From: Acidobacteriota bacterium
GTDB lineage: Bacteria; Acidobacteriota; Thermoanaerobaculia; UBA5066
DNA length: 64,000 bases
Assembly (NCBI GenBank): GCA_029781975.1
Contig: JAKOVQ010000005.1
Coordinates: 204,560-268,559, forward strand
Direction of reading: 5' to 3'
Shown: in pieces, positions 1-7,964 of the stretch
How positions within the stretch are numbered: the first letter of the stretch is position 1
How the letters are laid out: every line of letters begins with the position of its first letter
The notes under the pieces: model-generated
The model's input: the letters and a program-made list of their open reading frames with translations, nothing else
What the model was told of the DNA's origin: nothing
Database searches by the model: none
Program-made: the position numbers and the translations under genes

Positions 1-2
1 CC

Positions 3-962
3 GAGCTGATGGCCAAGCTCCTGCCGAAGCTCGACGGGGTCTTCCTCCAGGCCGTCTCCGAGGTCGCCGCGGTGAACATGATGTACGGCTGCGGCGGCGC
101 CGGGATGCGGTGCATGACGTTCACCTCGTCCCCGGGCTTCAGCTTGATGCTCGAGGGGATCTCCTACATGATCGGCTCCGAGGTGCCGGGCGTCTTCGTC
201 GACGTCATGCGCGGGGGGCCGGGCCTCGGGAACATCGCCCCCGAGCAGGCCGACATCAAGCTCGCCTGCCGCGGCCTCGGCCACGGCAACACGCACGCCA
301 TCGTCCTCGTGCCGTCGACGCCCCAGGAGATGCTCGACCTGACGATGCTGGCGTTCGACCTCGCCTTCAAGTACAGGAACCCCGTCGTCGTCCTCTCCGA
401 CGGCTACCTCGGCCAGATGACCGGAAAGGTCACCCTCCCCGCGCAGATGGTGAAGCCCGGGATCCCGGCGTGGGCCGTCTGGGGAGACCGCGAGCACCGG
501 CGGAACCTGATGTCGTCGATCTACCTCTCCGAGCCCGACCTCGAGGCGTGGAACGTCCACCTGAACGAGAAGTACGAGGCGATGAAGGTCGAGCAGCGCG
601 CCGACCTCTTCCTCTGCGACGACGCCGAGGTGGTCCTCGTCGCCTGCAACACGCCGTCGCGGATGGCCAAGGGGGCCGTCGAGGCCCTCCGCGCCCAGGG
701 GATCAAGGCGGGGCTCTTCCGCCCGATGACCCTCTTCCCCTTCCCGATCGACTCCCTGAAGCCCGTCTTGTCCCACGCCCGCCGCCTCGTCGTCGTCGAG
801 GCCTCGAACGGGCAGCTCGAGGACGAGGTGAAGCTCGCCCTCGCCAACGCCGGGGTCCGCGACTACCCCGAGATCGAGCACGTTCGCCACTTCGGCGGCG
901 TCCTCCCCCAGCTGGAGGAGATCGTCGTGAAGGTCGCCGCGGGCGAAGAGGTGACCGTATGA
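3..962 (+). CDS. vorB: 2-oxoacid:ferredoxin oxidoreductase, alpha subunit (5' partial)
   Basis: This is the alpha subunit of a 2-oxoacid (2-ketoisovalerate/2-oxoglutarate class) ferredoxin oxidoreductase, a cytoplasmic TPP and iron-sulfur enzyme that oxidatively decarboxylates 2-oxoacids to acyl-CoA. The reading frame is open to the window edge and starts inside the conserved N-terminal domain (ELMAKLLPKLDGVFLQ), so roughly 30-40 residues lie upstream. The ATG at 9 is internal, not the true start. Family signatures are SEVAAVNM, GISYMIGSEVPGVFVDVMRGGPGLGNI and KYRNPVVVLSDGYLGQMT, followed by a C-terminal transketolase-like domain. The stop overlaps the next start (ATGA), so the two genes are translationally coupled. 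Substrate cannot be fixed from sequence; Vor and Kor types are both possible. Confidence 0.9.
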   Translation, partial: ELMAKLLPKLDGVFLQAVSEVAAVNMMYGCGGAGMRCMTFTSSPGFSLMLEGISYMIGSEVPGVFVDVMRGGPGLGNIAPEQADIKLACRGLGHGNTHAIVLVPSTPQEMLDLTMLAFDLAFKYRNPVVVLSDGYLGQMTGKVTLPAQMVKPGIPAWAVWGDREHRRNLMSSIYLSEPDLEAWNVHLNEKYEAMKVEQRADLFLCDDAEVVLVACNTPSRMAKGAVEALRAQGIKAGLFRPMTLFPFPIDSLKPVLSHARRLVVVEASNGQLEDEVKLALANAGVRDYPEIEHVRHFGGVLPQLEEIVVKVAAGEEVTV

Positions 963-2389
963 CGACCTCGTCCTTCTACTCCAGGTTCGAGCGGCACTCG
1001 CACGGCGAGGGCCTGAAGGGGCACGCCACCCACTACTGCCCGGGCTGCGGCCACGGCCTCGCCCACAAGTACCTCGCCGAGGCGATCGACGAGCTGGGGA
1101 TCCAGGACCGGACGGTCGCCGTCTCGCCGGTCGGCTGCTCGGTCTTCCTCTACTACTACTTCGACGTGGGGAACACCCAGGCGGCCCACGGCCGCGCCCC
1201 GGCCGTCGCCATCGGTCACAAGCTCGCCAACCCCGAGTCGATCGTCGTCTCCTACCAGGGCGACGGCGACCTCGCCTCGATCGGCCTGGCCGAGATCGTC
1301 TCCACCGCCCAGCTCGGGATCCCGATCAGCGTGGTCTTCGTCAACAACGCGATCTACGGGATGACGGGCGGCCAGATGGCCCCGACGACCCTCATGGGCC
1401 AGAGGACCGCCACGAGCCCGGACGGCCGGTCGGCCTTCATGGGCCAGCCGACGAAGATGGCCGAGCTGATCTCCGGCCTCGACGGCCCCGTCTACGTCGA
1501 GCGGGTCGCCCTCTTCAACGCCAAGCAGCGCAACCGCGCGAAGAAGGCGATCAGGAAGGCGCTCCAGATCCAGGTCGAGGGGCGCGGCTTCGCGTTCGTC
1601 GAGGTCCTGGCCGAGTGCCCCACCCACCTGAAGGCCACCCCCGAGGAGGCCGAGAAGTGGGTCGAGGAGCAGATGCTCCCGGTCTTCCCCCTCGGCGTGA
1701 AGAAGGACGAGGTCCGCGAGCCCTGGTGGCCGACGCACCGCCCGACGTACGACCGGGAGACGGTCCTGAAGACCATCGGCGGCGGCGAGGAGCACGCCCC
1801 CCGAGCCTGCAAGGGCTTCCCGTCGCACGTCGCCAGGCACGACATCTCCCTCAAGCTCGCCGGCTCCGGCGGAGACGGCGCCCAGACGGCGGCGATGCTC
1901 ATCGTCCGCGCGGGGATCAACGAGGGGTTCGACGCCACCCACATCCCGGCCTACGGCCCCGAGTCGCGCGGCGGCACGTCGTACGCCGACGTCCACGTCG
2001 CCGACACCGAGGTCCTCTCCCCGGCGTCCCCCAAGCCCAACGTCCTCATCGCCTTCAACGCGCCGAGCCTCGTGAAGTTCGGGCCGGACGTCCTCCCCGG
2101 CGGGACGATCATCTACGACAGCTCCGTCATCCACGAGCTCCAGCCGTTCCGCGCCGGAGTGAAGGTCGTCGGGGTGCCGATGGCCGAGATCGCCGTCGGG
2201 CTCGGCAAGGCGATGGTGAAGAACATCGTCGCGCTCGGCGCGCTCCAGGCCGTCACCGAGATCTTCCCGAAGGAGACCTTCCTCACCGCCATCCGCCAGG
2301 CGCTCAAGGACAAGTGCGCCCTGATCCCCTTGAACGAGGAGGCTTTCGCCTGGGGGATCAAGGCCGTCCAGCAGGTGGAGGTCGCATGA
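959..2389 (+). CDS. 2-oxoacid:ferredoxin oxidoreductase, fused beta-gamma subunit
   Basis: The 476-aa protein joins two subunits that are often separate. Residues ~1-270 are the TPP-binding beta subunit, with a CPGCGHG cysteine pair, VGCSVFLYYYFD, the GDGDLASIG Mg/TPP motif and NNAIYGMTGGQMAPTT. Residues ~295-476 are the gamma subunit, with KLAGSGGDGAQTAAMLI and the PAYGPESRGGTS motif. The gene starts with ATG inside the stop of the alpha gene and ends with ATGA overlapping the next gene. No ferredoxin-like delta subunit lies downstream, so electrons must pass to a separately encoded ferredoxin or through cysteines in this polypeptide. The beta-gamma fusion is seen directly; the reaction follows from the family. 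Confidence 0.9.
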   Translation: MTTSSFYSRFERHSHGEGLKGHATHYCPGCGHGLAHKYLAEAIDELGIQDRTVAVSPVGCSVFLYYYFDVGNTQAAHGRAPAVAIGHKLANPESIVVSYQGDGDLASIGLAEIVSTAQLGIPISVVFVNNAIYGMTGGQMAPTTLMGQRTATSPDGRSAFMGQPTKMAELISGLDGPVYVERVALFNAKQRNRAKKAIRKALQIQVEGRGFAFVEVLAECPTHLKATPEEAEKWVEEQMLPVFPLGVKKDEVREPWWPTHRPTYDRETVLKTIGGGEEHAPRACKGFPSHVARHDISLKLAGSGGDGAQTAAMLIVRAGINEGFDATHIPAYGPESRGGTSYADVHVADTEVLSPASPKPNVLIAFNAPSLVKFGPDVLPGGTIIYDSSVIHELQPFRAGVKVVGVPMAEIAVGLGKAMVKNIVALGALQAVTEIFPKETFLTAIRQALKDKCALIPLNEEAFAWGIKAVQQVEVA

Positions 2390-2655
2390 GCGCCGACCCG
2401 GGCGCCGGGGTCCGCGTCGCGCTGACGGCCGCCGAGTGGGAGCTCGTCTCGGCCCTCAGGGACGTCCCCGGGAGCCCGCTGAAGCAGCGGATCGACGAGC
2501 TCCTCGCGGAGCTCGTCCGGTTCGCGCGCGACCCGCGCTGCACCGAGATCCAGGCGGACGGGGTCCCCTGCACGGCGACGACGCCCGACTGCGAGTCGTG
2601 CCGCAAGGTGACGGACCTGATCGACACGCTCAAGGGGCGTCTCGCCGCCCGCTGA
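2386..2655 (+). CDS. Hypothetical 89-aa protein with Cys cluster, coupled to oxidoreductase
   Basis: I do not recognise this family. The ATG overlaps the stop of the fused oxidoreductase gene (ATGA), so it is the third gene of that operon. The N-terminal half is predicted helical (AEWELVSALRDVPGSPLKQRIDELLAEL). The second half has four cysteines in the order C-x9-C-x6-C-x2-C around RDPRCTEIQADGVPC and PDCESCRK, which could bind zinc or a small iron-sulfur cluster. The position suggests an accessory or assembly factor for the ferredoxin oxidoreductase, but that is inference only. Confidence 0.7.
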   Translation: MSADPGAGVRVALTAAEWELVSALRDVPGSPLKQRIDELLAELVRFARDPRCTEIQADGVPCTATTPDCESCRKVTDLIDTLKGRLAAR

Positions 2656-2694
2656 CCGGACCCTCCCGCCCCTTCCGCCCCACCCCTTCGACCG

Positions 2695-2732
2695 CTCCCG
2701 CCCGCGGGCCCTCCCGGCTCCGCGGGCGGGAG
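2695..2732 (+). terminator. Strong G+C hairpin ending the oxidoreductase operon
   Basis: A perfect 13-bp inverted repeat (CTCCCGCCCGCGG at 2695-2707 and its complement at 2720-2732) encloses a 12-nt loop. It sits 39 nt after the stop of the 89-aa gene and before the threonine synthase promoter. There is no T tract, so it may be an intrinsic terminator of the type seen in G+C-rich genomes or an RNA-stabilising stem. Confidence 0.55.
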
Positions 2733-2773
2733 TCCGCCGAAGGGGGCGGCCGCTTCCTCCGGCCGGACGGTGG

Positions 2774-2779
2774 TAGGTT
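2774..2779 (+). promoter_or_regulatory. -10 box (TAGGTT) for a leaderless thrC transcript
   Basis: TAGGTT ends 6 nt before the ATG at 2786. Placing its last base at -7 puts +1 exactly on the A of the ATG. No Shine-Dalgarno sequence is present and no good -35 box is visible. The same arrangement recurs at several first-in-operon genes in this window. Confidence 0.45.
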
Positions 2780-2785
2780 CGGGCC

Positions 2786-3943
2786 ATGCGGTTCTCGACC
2801 CTCTCCCACCTCGCCTGCACGAAGTGCCCCGCCACGTTCGAGGCGACGCGCCTCCTCGACGTCTGCCGCCAGGCGGGGTGCGGCGGATCCCTCTTCGCCG
2901 TCTACGACCTCCCCGCCCTCTCCCGCGACGACATCGCGGGCCGCGACCGGTCCATCTGGCGCTGGCACGAGGTGATGCCGGCCCGTTCGGCGGACGAGAT
3001 CGTGACGCTGGGAGAGGGAGGGACCCCCCTCCTCCGGGCCGACCGCCTCGGCGCGCGGCTCGGGATGCCGAACGTCTGGGTGAAGGAGGAGGCCGGGAAC
3101 CCGACCGGGTCGTTCAAGGCGCGGGGTCTCTCCGCCGCGGTGACGATGGCGCGAGCGCTCGGCGCCCGGGCGATCGCCCTCCCCACGGCCGGGAACGCCG
3201 GCGGCGCCGCCGCGGCCTACGCGGCGAAGGCCGGCCTCGCCTGCCACGTCTTCATGCCGCGGGACACGCCGAAGGTCTTCGCGATCGAGTGCGAGGCCTA
3301 CGGCGCGCGCGTCACGCTCGTCGACGGCCTCATCGACGACTGCGGGCGGATCGTCGCGCAGCGCAAGGACGCCGAGGGGTGGTTCGACGTCTCCACGCTG
3401 AAGGAGCCCTACCGCGTCGAGGGGAAGAAGACGATGGGGTACGAGCTCGCCGAGCAGCTCGGGTGGACGCTCCCCGACGTCGTCGTCTACCCCACGGGGG
3501 GCGGGACGGGCCTGATCGGAATGTGGAAGGCGTGGGACGAGATGGAGCGAATGGGATGGATCGGGCCCGCGCGACCCCGGATGGTCTCCGTCCAGGCCGA
3601 GGGGTGCGCGCCGATCCCGCTCGCCTTCGCCTCGGGCGCGACGGTCTCCGCCCGCGCCGAGGACGCGCGGACCTACGCGAGCGGCCTGCGGGTCCCGAAG
3701 GCCTACGCCGACTACCTGATCCTCTCGATCCTCCGCGAATCGAAGGGGGACGCGGTGGCCGTGACCGACGACGAGATGCGGCGCGGCGTCTCGGAGATGG
3801 CCTCGAGCGAGGGACTCTTCGCCGCGCCCGAGGGGGGAGCGGCGTGGATCGCCGTCGAGAAGCTCCTCGCGGCCGGCCGGGTCGACCGCGGCGAGCGCGT
3901 CGTCGTCTTCGACACGGGGACCGGCTACAAGTACGTCGCGTAG
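2786..3943 (+). CDS. thrC: Threonine synthase
   Basis: The 385-aa PLP enzyme converts O-phosphohomoserine to threonine in the cytoplasm. The N-terminus carries a zinc-ribbon-like cysteine set (C11, C14, C27, C32) seen in many long-form threonine synthases. The PLP lysine is K111 in NPTGSFKARG, and the phosphate loop region is TAGNAGGAAAAYA. The C-terminal glycine-rich PLP contact is PTGGGTGLIGMW. Length is normal for the subclass. It stands alone between an operon-ending hairpin and a convergent gene pair. A related fold II enzyme cannot be wholly excluded, but the zinc ribbon plus motif order make threonine synthase the best call. Confidence 0.9.
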   Translation: MRFSTLSHLACTKCPATFEATRLLDVCRQAGCGGSLFAVYDLPALSRDDIAGRDRSIWRWHEVMPARSADEIVTLGEGGTPLLRADRLGARLGMPNVWVKEEAGNPTGSFKARGLSAAVTMARALGARAIALPTAGNAGGAAAAYAAKAGLACHVFMPRDTPKVFAIECEAYGARVTLVDGLIDDCGRIVAQRKDAEGWFDVSTLKEPYRVEGKKTMGYELAEQLGWTLPDVVVYPTGGGTGLIGMWKAWDEMERMGWIGPARPRMVSVQAEGCAPIPLAFASGATVSARAEDARTYASGLRVPKAYADYLILSILRESKGDAVAVTDDEMRRGVSEMASSEGLFAAPEGGAAWIAVEKLLAAGRVDRGERVVVFDTGTGYKYVA

Positions 3944-4050
3944 CGCCTCCGGGGCGCCGGGAGCCCCGCCCCCGGGACCGCCGGGGCGCCGGATCGATCC
4001 CGGGCCGGAGCCGGCCTGCCGCGACCGAGGGCGGATCGAGGCCGCCCCGT

Positions 4051-4812
4051 TCAGCTCCCGCCCTGCAGCCTCTTGAGCGCCGCCTGCTTCAGCGCCATGC
4101 TCGTCGCGGCCCCTCGCGAGATCGTCCGCACCTCCGACTCCGGGAGCGTCGGGAGGATCCGCAGGGCGAACGCGGGGGGCGTCTTCGCGTTGTGGACCAG
4201 CGCGACCCGCACGTCGAGGTTCGCGAACCAGGGGCCGCTCTTCATGATCAGCTCGGCCACCTGGTAGGTGAGGAAGGCCGACTTGGCGACCCGGATCACC
4301 TCGTCCACCGTGAGCCGGGGGTTCTTCAGGAGCGCGTACAGGACCTGCGGGTCGCTGTCGGCGAGGAGGAGCGCCCGCTCCGTCCTCTCGGCCTTCGCCG
4401 CCAGCAGGATCTTCTCCATCCGCGAGAGCCCGCGGAGACGGTCCCAGACGGTCCGGTCCCGTCCCGCTCCCTCCTCCGCCTCTTCGGCCTCTTCGGCCTC
4501 TTCTGCCTCTTCGGCCTCGCCGACCTCGTCGACGGCCGGCGCGAGGAGCGCCTCGAGGAGGCCGGCGGTGCTCCCCTCCACCGCCAGGGCGAAGCCTCCC
4601 GGCAGGGGCGCGACGACGGTGGCGCGGACGTTCACCACCGCCCCCGCCGGGCCCCGGAGGACGACGGCGACCGGGGTGAAGAGGGCGAGCTTCTCGGACG
4701 TGGCGAGCGGGAGGCCGCCGGCCGACAGGTTCGTCCGGAACTCCTCCTTCAGCTCCTCCTCGGACGCGAACTCGACGGTGAACGCCTGCGCGCCGGTCCG
4801 CGTCGCCCTCAT
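4051..4812 (-). CDS. PilZ-like domain protein with alpha-helical C-terminal repeat domain
   Basis: The 253-aa cytoplasmic protein has three parts. Residues ~10-85 resemble a PilZ-type beta-barrel (TNLSAGGLPLAT, then an LRGPAGAVVNVRATVVA strand pattern). Residues ~95-115 are an acidic low-complexity linker of repeated EAE units. Residues ~120-253 form a helical domain with KNPRLTVDEVIRVAKS and LVHNAKTPPAFALRILP, which I recall as recurring in uncharacterised deltaproteobacterial and acidobacterial proteins. The PilZ arginine motif for cyclic-di-GMP is not obvious, so binding is unproven. The start overlaps the stop of the upstream MFS gene (ATGA). Confidence 0.7.
   Translation of the reverse strand: MRATRTGAQAFTVEFASEEELKEEFRTNLSAGGLPLATSEKLALFTPVAVVLRGPAGAVVNVRATVVAPLPGGFALAVEGSTAGLLEALLAPAVDEVGEAEEAEEAEEAEEAEEGAGRDRTVWDRLRGLSRMEKILLAAKAERTERALLLADSDPQVLYALLKNPRLTVDEVIRVAKSAFLTYQVAELIMKSGPWFANLDVRVALVHNAKTPPAFALRILPTLPESEVRTISRGAATSMALKQAALKRLQGGS
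4478..4513 (-). repeat. Four tandem 9-bp units encoding acidic EAE repeats
   Basis: Four copies of a 9-bp unit (GCCTCTTCG on the + strand, one with a terminal T) lie in the linker of the PilZ-like gene. Because the unit is a multiple of three, copy-number change would lengthen or shorten the acidic linker without a frameshift. Confidence 0.8.
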
Positions 4813-5996
4813 CCCCGAGCCCTCGCCGCGGCTCCCGCGCGGAGCCCCGCGCCCCGGACCCGGTCGTCGGGCAGGGTGACGGCCGTCGCGATCGCCAGGA
4901 GCGGGAGCGCCGCCACGAGGACGAGGGGGGCGGCGACGCCGTGCCGGTCCGCGACCGCGCCGAGGAGGGGCGCCGCGAGGCCCCCGATGGTCACCGCGAG
5001 CCCGACCGTCAGGCCCGACGCGGTGCCGATCCGGTTCGGCAGGTACTCCTGCGCCATCACGACGAGGACGCTGAACGGCGCGAAGAGGGCGAAGCCGACC
5101 GGGACGAGGAGGAGCGCCGCCAGCCGGACGTCGGGCGCCAGCGCCAGGCCGAGCTCGAGCGGCGCCAGCGCCGCGAGCGAGAGGAGGACGACGATCCGGC
5201 GCCCGTGGCGGTCGGCGAGCCGGCCGCCCACGAGGGTCCCGACGACGCCGCTCCCGAGGAGGAGCGCCAGGGCCGAGGCGGCGTCCGCCTTCGAGGTGCC
5301 GTGGGTGGCCGAGAGGTGGAGCGGCAGGAAGGTGACGATCCCGACGAAGACGACCGACCGGCTCGCGATGGTGACGGTCAGCCGCGCGAAGGCCCCCCAG
5401 CGGTCCGGCGCGGCCGGAGCGGCCCCGCCCCCCCGCGCGTCGGGCTGAAGCGCCGAGAGGCGCGGCAGCTGCGTCACGAGGAAGGCCGCCGTCAGGAGCA
5501 TCGGGACGAGGAGGACGAGCGACGCCTTCAGGCCGAACCCGAGGACGAGCGGCGTCACGACGAGAGGGCCCGTCGCCACGCCGAGGTTCCCCCCCGTCGA
5601 GAAGATGCTCATCCCCCAGGCGCGCCTCTCGCCGGAGGCGAAGGCCGCCGCCCGCGCCCCTTCCGGGTGGTAGGCGGCGACGCCCAGCCCGCTCAGCGCC
5701 GCCGCGACGGCGATGAGCGTGTACGTCGGCGCGATTCCGGAGAGGGCGATCCCCGTCCCCGCCGCGGCCACCCCGGCCGGGATGAGCCACGGCGACGGCC
5801 GGCGGTCGGCCAGGAAGCCGAAGAGCGGCTGGACGACCGACGAGGCGACGTTCGCCGCCAGGACCAGCCCGCCGGCCGCGGTGTAGCTGAGCCCCTTCTC
5901 GGCGACGAAGAACGGGAGGAGCGCCGGGAGCATCCCCTGGTTCAGGTCGGTCATCAGGTGGCCGAGGAGGAGCGTCCCGAGGAGCCGGCCCTTCAC
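4809..5996 (-). CDS. MFS transporter
   Basis: The 395-aa inner-membrane protein has about 12 hydrophobic segments and the MFS loop motif LFGFLADRR after TM2, with GGRLADRHGRR in the second half. The overall pattern (HLMTDLNQGMLPALLPFFV at the start) is like the fosmidomycin-resistance/Fsr branch, so a drug or small-molecule efflux role is likely. The GTG at 5996 is chosen because a TTGACA promoter puts +1 within one base of it. The stop overlaps the PilZ-like gene, which makes a two-gene operon. Confidence 0.85.
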   Translation of the reverse strand: MKGRLLGTLLLGHLMTDLNQGMLPALLPFFVAEKGLSYTAAGGLVLAANVASSVVQPLFGFLADRRPSPWLIPAGVAAAGTGIALSGIAPTYTLIAVAAALSGLGVAAYHPEGARAAAFASGERRAWGMSIFSTGGNLGVATGPLVVTPLVLGFGLKASLVLLVPMLLTAAFLVTQLPRLSALQPDARGGGAAPAAPDRWGAFARLTVTIASRSVVFVGIVTFLPLHLSATHGTSKADAASALALLLGSGVVGTLVGGRLADRHGRRIVVLLSLAALAPLELGLALAPDVRLAALLLVPVGFALFAPFSVLVVMAQEYLPNRIGTASGLTVGLAVTIGGLAAPLLGAVADRHGVAAPLVLVAALPLLAIATAVTLPDDRVRGAGLRAGAAARARG

Positions 5997-6001
5997 GCCC
6001 C

Positions 6002-6030
6002 CTTTTCGGCCACGGCGGCGGTCCTGTCAA
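6002..6030 (-). promoter_or_regulatory. Promoter of the MFS/PilZ-like operon
   Basis: On the minus strand a perfect TTGACA (6030-6025) is followed after 17 nt by GAAAAG (6007-6002). The predicted +1 at about 5995 coincides with the GTG start at 5996, so the mRNA would be leaderless. The TTG of the -35 box also opens a longer reading frame, which is not coding. Confidence 0.55.
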
Positions 6031-6052
6031 CCTCGGCGGCCGGCCGCGCCCC

Positions 6053-6058
6053 TACAAT
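6053..6058 (+). promoter_or_regulatory. -10 box (TACAAT) of the decarboxylase gene
   Basis: TACAAT ends 8 nt before the GTG at 6067, giving an expected +1 at 6065 and essentially no leader. No Shine-Dalgarno sequence is present. The promoter is back to back with the MFS promoter. Confidence 0.5.
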
Positions 6059-6066
6059 CGCGCTCC

Positions 6067-7530
6067 GTGCCGCTCCCCGACGCCCCGCCCCTTCCCGACC
6101 TCGCCGCCCTCGACCCTTCCCCCGGGGAGCTCCGCGCCCAGGCGGCGAGCGCCGTCGACCACGTCGTCTCGTTCCTCTCCTCCGTCTCCGAGCAGCCGGC
6201 GCAGGGCGACCTCGAGGACGTCGAGGCCTTCTGCCGGGGCCTGCGCGAGCCCCGACCCGAGGAAGGGAGCCCGCTCGACGACCTCCTCTCGTTCCTCTTC
6301 CGGGACGCGATCCCCCGCGCCTTCAACCCGGCCGGGCCGGGCTACATGGCCTTCATCCCGGGCGGGGGGCTCTTCCCCGCCGCCCTCGCCGACTTCGTCG
6401 CCGACGCGACGAACCGCTACACGGGGGTCTGGAACGCCGCCCCCGCGCTCGTCCAGCTCGAGGCGAACGCCCTCGACTGGCTCCGCGACTGGATGGGGTT
6501 CCCCGCCGGCACGCGAGGTCTCTTCACGACCGGCGGCTCGATGGCCAACCTCAACGCCATCCTCTGCGCCCGCGAGCGGCACCTCGGCGCCGAGATCCGT
6601 CCCGGCGTCCTCTACGCCTCGCGCGAGGTCCACCACTCGGTCCTGAAGGCGGCGAAGCTCGCCGGGGTGATGGCCGACCGGGTCCGCGCCATCCCGGTCG
6701 ACGGCTCCTACCGGATGCGCCCCGACGCCCTGCGCGAGGCGATCGCGGCCGATCGCCGCGCGGGCCTCCGCCCCTTCCTCGTCGTCTCCACGGCCGGGAC
6801 CACCAACACCGGCGCGGTCGACCCGCTCGAGGAGGTCGGCTCCCTCTGCGCGGCCGAGGGGCTCTGGCACCACGTCGACGGCGCCTACGGGGCCTTCTTC
6901 CACGCCTGCGGCGAGCTCCGCCCCCTCCTCCGCGGCCTCTCCCGCGCCGACTCCCTCACCCTGGACCCCCACAAGGGGCTCTTCCTCCCGTACGGCACCG
7001 GGGCGCTCCTCGTGGCGGACGGCGCGGCGCTGCGGGCCGCGCACGCGACCGGCGACCACCCGGCCTACCTCCCCCACCTGCCGGACGCCGACGAGTTCTA
7101 CGACCCGGCGAGCCACGGGCCCGACCTCTCGCGCGGCTTCCCGGGGCTCCGCGTCTGGCTCACGGTGAAACTCCTCGGAGCGGCCCGGCTCGAGGCGGCG
7201 ATCGCCGAGAAGCGGCGCCTCGCCGTGAAGGCGGCCGCGGAGGTCGCGGCGCTCCCGGGCGTCGTGATGGACGCGCCGCCGCAGCTCTCCCTCTTCGCCT
7301 TCCACCTCTCGTGGCCCGGCGCGACCGTCGAGGAGGAGGACCGCGCCACCGAGGAGCTGATCCGGCGGGTCGTCGCCCGCGGGCGGGTGATGCTGTCCGG
7401 CTGCCGGACGGGCGGCCGCTTCCTCGCCCGCGTCTGCATCCTCAGCTTCCGGACCCGGCAGGACCGGGTGGACGAGGCCGTCCGGCACCTCGCCGGGGAG
7501 TCGGCCGGGATCCTCGCGGGGCGCATTTGA
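6067..7530 (+). CDS. PLP-dependent group II (aromatic-L-amino-acid type) decarboxylase
   Basis: The 487-aa cytoplasmic enzyme belongs to the pyridoxal-dependent decarboxylase group II family (aromatic amino acid, tyrosine, tryptophan or histidine decarboxylases). Visible motifs are FNPAGPGYMAFIPGGG near the N-terminus, TTGGSMANLNA, the substrate-loop HHSVLKAAKLAG, the cofactor aspartate in HHVDGAYGAF and the PLP lysine in LDPHKGLFLPYGTGAL. Length matches the family. Substrate cannot be read from sequence; related enzymes act on aromatic amino acids or cysteate-like acids. It is transcribed alone from its own promoter. Confidence 0.88.
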   Translation: MPLPDAPPLPDLAALDPSPGELRAQAASAVDHVVSFLSSVSEQPAQGDLEDVEAFCRGLREPRPEEGSPLDDLLSFLFRDAIPRAFNPAGPGYMAFIPGGGLFPAALADFVADATNRYTGVWNAAPALVQLEANALDWLRDWMGFPAGTRGLFTTGGSMANLNAILCARERHLGAEIRPGVLYASREVHHSVLKAAKLAGVMADRVRAIPVDGSYRMRPDALREAIAADRRAGLRPFLVVSTAGTTNTGAVDPLEEVGSLCAAEGLWHHVDGAYGAFFHACGELRPLLRGLSRADSLTLDPHKGLFLPYGTGALLVADGAALRAAHATGDHPAYLPHLPDADEFYDPASHGPDLSRGFPGLRVWLTVKLLGAARLEAAIAEKRRLAVKAAAEVAALPGVVMDAPPQLSLFAFHLSWPGATVEEEDRATEELIRRVVARGRVMLSGCRTGGRFLARVCILSFRTRQDRVDEAVRHLAGESAGILAGRI

Positions 7531-7555
7531 CACCGCCCCGGAGCGTCCCGAGAAT
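7527..7555 (+). promoter_or_regulatory. Promoter overlapping the decarboxylase stop codon
   Basis: A perfect TTGACA (7527-7532) overlaps the TGA of the decarboxylase and is followed after 17 nt by GAGAAT (7550-7555). It would start a transcript near 7562 with a leader of about 52 nt before the HU-like gene. Confidence 0.55.
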
Positions 7556-7613
7556 CGCCCGTTGCACGCGCCACACCCGGGGAGTCCGGCCGCTGCGCCG
7601 GGGGGGGGACCGC

Positions 7614-7964
7614 ATGAAGAACGAGTCGCTCGTCGAGGAGCTCGCCGCCAGGACCCGCGTCCCGCAGAGGTCGGTCCAGGCCGTCCTCGACGCCCTGGCG
7701 GAGATGGTCCGGGAAGGCTCCGCGGACGCCCGCGCCTTCCTCCCCGCCTCCTTCTGCTGCCTCGTCGACCCTCCCGACCTCGGCGCCGACCCGCGCGACC
7801 CCGTCGTCGTGGACCACCTGGTCGAGCGGGCGAAGGCCCACCCCCTCGGGCTCGAGTTCCTCGCGAAGGGACACCTCGGGAGCGTGGCCGCCACGTTCCA
7901 GGCCCACGCGTTCACGGTCCTGGCCGCGCGCGAGCAGATGACGATGACGCAGGAGCGCGTGTGA
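7614..7964 (+). CDS. Small protein with HU-like N-terminal helices
   Basis: The 116-aa protein starts with a helical segment (LVEELAARTRVPQRSVQAVLDALAEMV) that resembles the dimerisation helices of HU/IHF histone-like proteins. The following sequence lacks the HU beta-arm with its basic residues. It has instead a hydrophobic stretch (FLPASFCCLVDPPD) and a helical C-terminus. I do not recognise the full family, and DNA binding is doubtful. The GTG start of the next gene overlaps this stop (GTGA), so the protein is coupled to the HMG-CoA-lyase-like enzyme. The run of nine G before the start may supply a ribosome site. Confidence 0.65.
   Translation: MKNESLVEELAARTRVPQRSVQAVLDALAEMVREGSADARAFLPASFCCLVDPPDLGADPRDPVVVDHLVERAKAHPLGLEFLAKGHLGSVAATFQAHAFTVLAAREQMTMTQERV

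Noticed and set aside
4941..7613. Long plus-strand frame across the MFS and decarboxylase genes
   Set aside because: The translation is Arg/Pro-rich low complexity and crosses well-supported genes. Only its end, from 7614, is a real gene.
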